Source: Clostridioides sp. (lineage in GTDB: Bacteria; Bacillota; Clostridia; Peptostreptococcales; Peptostreptococcaceae). From it: DNA of 10,490 nucleotides. Of this stretch, positions 6,576-10,490 are shown piece by piece. The DNA lies in contig JAISUA010000148.1 in assembly GCA_031272305.1 (NCBI GenBank), positions 1-10,490 of the forward strand. Reading direction: 5' to 3'. The first letter of the stretch is position 1; each line of letters begins with the position of its first letter. The position numbers and the translations under genes were made by a program. Below the pieces are notes generated by a model. It did no database searches and was not told the origin of the DNA. It was given only the letters and a program-made list of their open reading frames with translations.

Positions 6576-6624
6576 AGGAGATGCTAGATATACATAGTTG
6601 CTTTTATGTATGATTAGCACTCCT
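6576..6624 (+). terminator. Hairpin between the Nudix gene and yigZ
   Basis: AGGAG (6576-6580) pairs with CTCCT (6620-6624), TGCTA (6582-6586) with TAGCA (6615-6619), and TACATA (6591-6596) with TATGTA (6605-6610), with one bulge, one internal loop and an 8-base end loop. A T-rich stretch follows (TTTAACTTTT, then TTTTTTT at 6641-6647). It probably ends the Nudix transcript; since I see no clear promoter between it and yigZ, it could instead be a leaky attenuator. Confidence 0.5.
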
Positions 6625-6662
6625 TTAACTTTTAAAATTATTTTTTTGAAGGTAGGAACATT

Positions 6663-7313
6663 ATGAAAAAATCAAATTATAAAACAATACATAGATTTGG
6701 AACATCTGAATACGAAATAGAAAAATCAAGATTTATAGGATATGCAAAGCCTGTTCAAAATGAAGAAGAAGCAGTTGCATTTATAAATGAAATCAAGCAA
6801 AAACACAAAGATGCTACTCACAATGTTTGGGCTTATGTACTTGGTCAGACTATGAATGTACAAAGATACAGCGATGATGGAGAGCCACAAGGAACGGCAG
6901 GAATACCTACTCTTGAAGTTATCAAAAAATCAGGACTTACAGATGTAGTAGTTGTAGTGACTAGATATTTTGGTGGAGTAAAACTTGGTGCAGGCGGATT
7001 GGTGAGAGCGTATACTACAGGTGCAAAAATTGGTTTGGAATCAGGTATGATTGTAGACAAAGTCGTGTATCAATCTATAAAAGTAATGCTTGATTATACA
7101 TTACTTGGAAAAGTGCAAAACTTTGTTTCGAATGTTGGATATTATATAAAGGATGTTGACTACACTGATAGTGTAGATATGAATTTATATATAAAAATAG
7201 ATGAAGTCGAAAAAGTTTCGAGTGAACTAGTTGAAATAACAAATGGAAAAGTAGAAATAAGACTTGGGGACGAATTTTATGTATCAGAGAAAGACGGGAA
7301 AATCATAGAATAG
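6663..7313 (+). CDS. yigZ: YigZ/IMPACT (UPF0029) family protein
   Basis: A 216-residue protein, the usual length for bacterial YigZ/YvyE. The N-terminal UPF0029/Impact domain (about 1-125) carries the family's best conserved runs: IEKSRFIG at 19-26, KDATHNVWAYVLG at 49-61, RYSDDGEPQGTAGIP at 68-82, and TRYFGGVKLGAGGLVRAY at 100-117. The C-terminal part (about 135-216) fits DUF1949, a small ferredoxin-like domain. The eukaryotic relative IMPACT regulates the Gcn2 kinase; the bacterial role is not settled, though the fold suggests nucleic acid or ribosome binding. AGGTAGGA at 6650-6657 precedes the ATG. The gene's end, with its stop, is repeated 48 bases downstream. No residue of the signature is missing. 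Confidence 0.95.
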   Translation: MKKSNYKTIHRFGTSEYEIEKSRFIGYAKPVQNEEEAVAFINEIKQKHKDATHNVWAYVLGQTMNVQRYSDDGEPQGTAGIPTLEVIKKSGLTDVVVVVTRYFGGVKLGAGGLVRAYTTGAKIGLESGMIVDKVVYQSIKVMLDYTLLGKVQNFVSNVGYYIKDVDYTDSVDMNLYIKIDEVEKVSSELVEITNGKVEIRLGDEFYVSEKDGKIIE

Positions 7314-7381
7314 AATTAGAAAAAAATTAATTCAGAAAAATATAGAAAAATCATAGAATAGAATTAGAAAGAAATTAATCT
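7299..7381 (+). repeat. Tandem duplication of the yigZ 3' end, period 48
   Basis: Bases 7299-7333, spanning the yigZ stop at 7311-7313, recur at 7347-7381 with one substitution over the first 33 positions. The shared core is ATCATAGAATAGAATTAG. The period, 48, is a multiple of three. The high identity suggests a recent event or selection. Confidence 0.85.
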
Positions 7382-7440
7382 TAGTAACAATAGATGTTTT
7401 AATTAAAATTTCACTTAAATCATTTTTAATAAAATATGCA

Positions 7441-7556
7441 AATAGCTGACAAAAATCCTTTCAAAATTCGAAACACGATTATTTGCACTGAAACACGCTT
7501 ATGTCACACTAAGCGAGAGAAGTAATCGAATTTAAAAAATAATTTTGTCAGCTATT
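7441..7556. repeat. Nested inverted repeat at the yigZ / half-TSUP convergent junction
   Basis: Outer arms AATAGCTGACAAAA (7441-7454) and 7543-7556 are exact reverse complements over 14 bases. Inside them AAATTCGA (7464-7471) pairs with TCGAATTT (7526-7533), and CGCTTA (7496-7501) with TAAGCG (7510-7515) around an 8-base loop. A direct repeat, GAAACACGATTA at 7470-7481 and GAAACACGCTTA at 7490-7501, lies within. No T run follows the outer arm on the plus strand, so it is not a standard terminator for yigZ. The three nested stems are centred alike, which points to a folded RNA or a cruciform. Confidence 0.7.
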
Positions 7557-7568
7557 CGTATTATGGAG

Positions 7569-7722
7569 TTTTAGTATATTGAAATAGCAAAACTATCAAG
7601 CAATAAAAGAGCAAGAATGAATTCAAGATAGCATTTTAGTCTGTTGAGATAGAAAAACTATCAAGTAATAAAAGAGCGATAATGAAGTCAAGATAGCTTT
7701 TTAGTATCTTGAGATAGAAAAG
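7569..7722. repeat. 65-bp tandem repeat, about 2.4 copies
   Basis: Units begin at 7569, 7634 and 7699, each with TTTTAGT, exactly 65 bases apart. The first two are full length and differ at roughly ten positions; the third is cut off after about 24 bases. Each full unit has a TTGAGATAG-like start, CTATCAAG and CAATAAAAGAGC or a variant, and ends with TCAAGATAGC. TTGAGATAG and CTATCAA can form a small hairpin. There is no coding frame, and it lies just past the end of the leftward half-TSUP gene. Confidence 0.85.
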
Positions 7723-7769
7723 TATAAGAAACAGAAAACTATGATATGCGATCTGTAATTCATTTTAAA

Positions 7770-8138
7770 TTAATTTTTTTCAGGTTGTTTTTTAAGTCCT
7801 TTTCTAATTTCTGATATTCCTACAATAATTAGTAGTACTCCAAATAATCTTTTTAATAATTTTGCCTTCAAATAAGATGATAAAATCGAACCACATATCG
7901 CTCCACATACTCCGAACAAAACAATAGGAATAACGATTTTGAATACAACATTTTTATTTTTTATGTGTATCCAAAGAGCAATAATTGTCATAGGAATTGA
8001 AGAAAGTAAATTTACACTTTGTGCTATTTTAGTGTTTACGTTCATAAAAATAACCAAAATAGGTATTAGTATCGTACCTCCTCCAAGGCCAAGGCCACCA
8101 ATTATTCCAGATAAAAACCCTATAAAAATATATAACAA
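7770..8138 (-). CDS. Half-length TauE/SafE (TSUP) membrane protein, second gene of pair
   Basis: A 122-residue protein of about four membrane helices with one TSUP glycine motif, GLGLGGGTILIP at 15-26, then IAQSVNLL at 38-45. It equals one half of a normal TSUP transporter, which has two such halves in one chain. The start is a TTG (8136-8138) about 10 bases after GGAGGTG (8149-8155); no ATG is available upstream. The gene lies 25 bases after its partner half on the same strand, so they are very probably co-transcribed and may assemble as a heterodimer equal to one full transporter. It ends in a basic tail (RKGLKKQPEKN). No frameshift links the two genes: each has its own start, ribosome binding site and complete fold unit, so this is not a broken full-length gene. 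The substrate is unknown. Confidence 0.85.
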   Translation of the reverse strand: MLYIFIGFLSGIIGGLGLGGGTILIPILVIFMNVNTKIAQSVNLLSSIPMTIIALWIHIKNKNVVFKIVIPIVLFGVCGAICGSILSSYLKAKLLKRLFGVLLIIVGISEIRKGLKKQPEKN

Positions 8139-8163
8139 TTAAAATTTCACCTCCGATTAAAAA

Positions 8164-8622
8164 TTAAAATATCATTCGTACAGCAGCGAGAATCATAACA
8201 CAGCCAAATGTGATTCTTAAAAATTTTCCTGTAACTTTTGAAAGTAATTTTGCTCCTAAGACACCTCCAATTATTGAACCAATAGCGACTTTGTAAGTAA
8301 TGCCAAAATCTAAAATTCCATTCTTCATATAAATAATAGAACTTGTAATTGTCAAAAACAAAATTATTGCAAGTGATGTAGCGTGAGATTTGTGTTCTTC
8401 TGTGTTGAAAATATTGTTCAAAATAGGAACTAATATAATTCCACCACCTGCACCAAATAATCCATTTACGAAACCAGTGACAAGTCCTGTAAGCATATTT
8501 TTTAAATTAAAATCTTTTTTTGATAATTTAAATTTATTATTAGGATTATCTTCTTTAGAAAAATTTTTATTTATATGATTTTTATCAACGATTTTTTTGT
8601 TATTTATATTTTTGATTTCCAT
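8164..8622 (-). CDS. Half-length TauE/SafE (TSUP) membrane protein with hydrophilic N-terminal extension, first gene of pair
   Basis: A 152-residue protein. Residues 1-42 are hydrophilic and rich in Asn and Lys with no motif I recognise. Residues 43-152 form one four-helix TSUP half with GLFGAGGGIILVP at 54-66 and HATSL at 80-84. The ATG at 8622 is preceded by TAGGAG with only 4 bases of spacing, which is short but usable; the next in-frame ATG (codon 43) has no ribosome binding site, so the extension is probably real. It is translated first of the pair. It differs clearly from its neighbour outside the glycine motif, consistent with an old duplication and two specialised subunits rather than a recent copy. 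It may export sulfite, sulfonates or another small anion; sequence alone does not decide. Confidence 0.87.
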   Translation of the reverse strand: MEIKNINNKKIVDKNHINKNFSKEDNPNNKFKLSKKDFNLKNMLTGLVTGFVNGLFGAGGGIILVPILNNIFNTEEHKSHATSLAIILFLTITSSIIYMKNGILDFGITYKVAIGSIIGGVLGAKLLSKVTGKFLRITFGCVMILAAVRMIF

Positions 8623-8693
8623 TTCATCTCCTACCTTAATTTATATATGTATAAATAATTTTCCCAGAATAGAAAAAAACATTCTCAAAAGTA

Positions 8694-8721
8694 TTGTTAT
8701 TTTTTTGCAATAGGGTAAAAT
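8694..8721 (+). promoter_or_regulatory. Candidate promoter for nadE
   Basis: TTGTTA at 8694-8699, a 16-base spacer, then TAAAAT at 8716-8721. Transcription would start near 8728 and include the 17-bp duplication in the leader. Confidence 0.45.
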
Positions 8722-8739
8722 ATCATTAGAGAAACTTTG

Positions 8740-8773
8740 AAAAAGGATTTATTTTAAAAAAGGATTTATTTTA
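8740..8773 (+). repeat. Perfect 17-bp tandem duplication in the nadE leader
   Basis: AAAAAGGATTTATTTTA occurs at 8740-8756 and again at 8757-8773 with no difference. Each copy contains AAAAAGGAT, much like the nadE ribosome binding site AGAAAGGAT at 8777-8785, so the leader holds three Shine-Dalgarno-like sites in a row. Confidence 0.9.
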
Positions 8774-8793
8774 ATTAGAAAGGATAAACTTTT

Positions 8794-9555
8794 ATGAACA
8801 ATACAAGTATCAACGAAAAAATTGATAAAACAGTAGATTGGCTTAGAGAAAAAGTGAAAGAAGCAAATGCAAAAGGACTTATAGTAGGAGTATCTGGAGG
8901 AATTGATTCAGCTGTGTGTGCGAATCTTATAAAAAAAGCATTTCCAGACAATTCTATGGGAGTAATTCTTGATATAAGAAATTCAAAAGAAGATATGGAA
9001 GATGCTAAAGCTGTTATAGAAGCTTGTGGAATAGAAAGTATGATGTTGAATCTTGAACCAACTGAATTAAATTTAACAGATATGATAGTTTCAAATATGA
9101 ATCAAAAGAATTTATTTAAAGAAGAAAATAAAAGAATGACTGTTGCAAATCTTAGAGCAAGACTTAGAATGTGCACAATCTATGCTATTGCAAATAACTT
9201 AGGATATTTAGTAATAGGAACTGACAACGCTGCAGAACTTTATACAGGATATTTCACTAAGTATGGAGATGGTGGAGTTGATTTACTTCCAATAGCGAAT
9301 ATCACAAAACAAGAAGTATACGAATGGGGTAAAGTACTTGGAGTTCCAAGTAGTGTGATTGATAAAGCACCTACAGCTGGTTTGTGGGAAGGACAAACTG
9401 ATGAAAATGAAATGGGAACTACTTATGCTATGATAGATAAGGTTGTCATGGGAAAAGAAGACGAAGTTCCTCAAAGAGATCTTGAAATTATTTATAGAAT
9501 GAATAAAAACAGTGAGCATAAGAGAGTAACACCTCCGAAACCTCCGAAATTTTAG
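8794..9555 (+). CDS. nadE: NH3-dependent NAD+ synthetase
   Basis: Makes NAD+ from deamido-NAD+, ATP and ammonia, the last step of NAD biosynthesis, in the cytoplasm. The 253-residue product is a complete single-domain enzyme without the glutaminase domain of the longer type. Visible features are the ATP-pyrophosphatase P-loop SGGIDS at 34-39, TVANLRARLRM at 116-126, GTDNAAELYTGYFTKYGDGGVDLLP at 142-166, KAPTAGLWEGQTDE at 191-204, and HKR at 242-244 in the closing segment. The chain ends VTPPKPPKF. The ATG follows AGAAAGGAT with good spacing. It is probably a single-gene unit, since yebC has a strong promoter of its own 10 bases past the nadE stop. No terminator hairpin is visible in between, so some read-through into yebC is likely. 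Confidence 0.97.
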   Translation: MNNTSINEKIDKTVDWLREKVKEANAKGLIVGVSGGIDSAVCANLIKKAFPDNSMGVILDIRNSKEDMEDAKAVIEACGIESMMLNLEPTELNLTDMIVSNMNQKNLFKEENKRMTVANLRARLRMCTIYAIANNLGYLVIGTDNAAELYTGYFTKYGDGGVDLLPIANITKQEVYEWGKVLGVPSSVIDKAPTAGLWEGQTDENEMGTTYAMIDKVVMGKEDEVPQRDLEIIYRMNKNSEHKRVTPPKPPKF

Positions 9556-9564
9556 TGTGATTTT

Positions 9565-9594
9565 TTGACAAGCTAAATATGTTTATGATACAAT
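9565..9594 (+). promoter_or_regulatory. Strong promoter for yebC
   Basis: A perfect -35 TTGACA at 9565-9570, an 18-base spacer, then TACAAT at 9589-9594 with an upstream TG (9586-9587) that makes an extended -10. Transcription would start near 9601, 37 bases before the ATG. Confidence 0.8.
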
Positions 9595-9637
9595 AATCTA
9601 GTGAAATAAAGAGTAATAATTACAAAGGGAGATTGGT

Positions 9638-10351
9638 ATGGGACGTATACACAATATTATTAACAGAAAAGGTAAACAAGACGCTAAAAGAGCAAATGTA
9701 TTTACAAAACATGCAAGAGCAATAACTGTTGCAGCAAAAGAAGGTGGACCAGATCCTGAATACAATGCAACACTTAAAACAGCTATAGATAAAGCAAAAG
9801 CAGATAATATGCCTAATGATAACATAGACAGAGCGATAGCAAAAGGTTCAGGCGTAGGAGCTACTGATGACTATGAAACAATAACATATGAAGGTTATGG
9901 ACCTGGTGGAGTAGCAGTAATAGTACACACACTTACTGATAACAAAAATAGAACAGCTGGAAACGTAAGATATTATTTCGACAAAAACGGAGGAAATCTT
10001 GGAACATCTGGTTGTGTATCATTTATGTTTGATAGAAAAGGTCAAATATTCGTAGAAACATCAGATGATATATCTGAAGATGAAATAATGGAAGTAGCAC
10101 TTGAAGCAGGAGCAGAAGATATCATAACAGAAGAAGTAGGTTATGAAATATTGACAGCACCAGAAGATTTCAATGCTGTAAGAGATGCACTGCAAAAAAA
10201 AGGATATGCTTTTATAAGTGCAGATATAAAGATGCTTCCTCAAACAACAACAGAACTTACAGATCCATCTCACATTAAACAAATGGAAAAACTTATAGAT
10301 TTGTTAGAAGAAGATGATGACGTACAAGATATCTATCACAACTGGGAATAA
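9638..10351 (+). CDS. yebC: YebC/PmpR/TACO1 family protein
   Basis: A complete 237-residue member of the YebC family, long annotated as a transcriptional regulator. Work on bacterial YebC and mitochondrial TACO1 points to a role as a translation factor that relieves ribosome stalling, notably at proline runs. Family signatures are RKGKQDAKRANVFTKHARAI near the N terminus (10-29), ALKTAIDKAKADNMPNDNIDRAI-type residues at about 46-67, TYEGYGPGGVAVIV at 82-95, and NVRYYFDKNGGNLGTSGCVSFMF at 108-130. The start MGRIHNII is the form seen in Clostridia, in place of MAGHSKW. AAAGGGAG at 9624-9631 precedes the ATG. It is transcribed from its own strong promoter and perhaps also by read-through from nadE. 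The gene's end is echoed about 84 bases downstream. No damage is visible. Confidence 0.96.
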   Translation: MGRIHNIINRKGKQDAKRANVFTKHARAITVAAKEGGPDPEYNATLKTAIDKAKADNMPNDNIDRAIAKGSGVGATDDYETITYEGYGPGGVAVIVHTLTDNKNRTAGNVRYYFDKNGGNLGTSGCVSFMFDRKGQIFVETSDDISEDEIMEVALEAGAEDIITEEVGYEILTAPEDFNAVRDALQKKGYAFISADIKMLPQTTTELTDPSHIKQMEKLIDLLEEDDDVQDIYHNWE

Positions 10352-10431
10352 GAATTTGTTTATTTGATAGTAAAAAATGATTGTAAAAATATACTTGATG
10401 ATGTACAAGATATTTGCACAATTAGAGATAA
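10313..10431 (+). repeat. Diverged second copy of the yebC 3' end
   Basis: Bases 10313-10351, the end of yebC with its stop, begin GATGATGACGTACAAGATAT. Bases 10397-10431 begin GATGATGTACAAGATAT and continue TTGCACAATTAGAGATAA. Apart from one three-base gap the first 17 bases match exactly; the rest is looser but also ends in a TAA. The second copy is noncoding. Confidence 0.65.
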
Positions 10432-10450
10432 ATATTTTATTAATCTTTGA

Positions 10451-10480
10451 TTGATGTAAAAAAGTCCTATTAATTATAAT
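10451..10480 (+). promoter_or_regulatory. Candidate promoter facing the right edge
   Basis: TTGATG at 10451-10456, an 18-base spacer, then a perfect TATAAT at 10475-10480. It would drive a gene beyond the window. Transcription would start near 10487. Confidence 0.4.
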
Positions 10481-10490
10481 AAGCTCACGT

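Noticed and set aside
7569..7722. CRISPR or phage-type array at the 65-bp repeat
   Set aside because: The whole unit repeats, with no alternation of constant and variable parts, and only 2.4 copies are present.
7770..8622. One full-length TSUP gene broken by a frameshift
   Set aside because: Each half has its own ribosome binding site and start, there are 25 noncoding bases between them, and the upstream half ends normally after its fourth helix.
9533..9552. PPKPPK tail of NadE as a transferred piece of the proline-rich repeat
   Set aside because: The codons differ (CCT CCG AAA), the stretch is only six residues, and NadE proteins commonly end with a short proline-containing tail after HKR.
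484..10351. A multi-gene defence, toxin-antitoxin or secondary-metabolite system
   Set aside because: The genes are recognisable housekeeping, glycosylation and transport families in separate transcription units; no nuclease, toxin, helicase or biosynthetic core is present.

Overview
The window is AT-rich DNA with Shine-Dalgarno sites (AGGAGG-like) before most genes, two genes that probably start at TTG, and Clostridia-type proteins: a long class II fructose-bisphosphate aldolase, a YebC beginning MGRIHNII, and a GT2/GT-C glycosylation pair. This suggests a low-GC anaerobic Firmicute, perhaps near Peptostreptococcaceae. That placement is inferred from protein style only; there is no rRNA or other marker.

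Layout from left to right: (1) 1-231, the 3' end of a proline-rich repeat gene on +, followed by decayed copies of its own end and a long hairpin. (2) 484-1410 (-), fructose-bisphosphate aldolase with its own promoter. (3) 1927-4506 (+), a two-gene operon: a GtrB-like polyprenyl-phosphate glycosyltransferase and a multi-pass GT-C-like membrane enzyme, probably for decorating a cell-surface polymer. (4) 4786-5547 (-), a full-length TauE/SafE (TSUP) anion exporter. (5) 6048-6482 (+), a Nudix-fold protein with a badly eroded Nudix box, then 6663-7313 (+), a YigZ/IMPACT-family protein. (6) 7770-8622 (-), two adjacent half-length TSUP proteins in one transcription unit. (7) 8794-9555 (+), NAD synthetase NadE. 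(8) 9638-10351 (+), a YebC/PmpR/TACO1-family protein. A promoter-like sequence points out of the right edge.

Most genes are ordinary housekeeping or transport. The unusual material is mainly between genes. At four + strand genes (proline-rich gene, Nudix, yigZ, yebC), the last few dozen bases including the stop codon reappear just downstream as a diverged second copy. Each of the three convergent gene junctions carries an inverted repeat with 13-18 bp arms around a long loop (56-88 nt), and two of these loops look related. A clean 65-bp tandem repeat follows the yigZ junction. In the proteins, the Nudix box retains only one of the usual catalytic acids, the transporter pair is split into halves, and the GT-C enzyme has Glu where relatives, as I recall them, have Asp.

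I see no transposase, integrase, CRISPR array, tRNA, rRNA or defence genes, and no convincing new multi-gene system.
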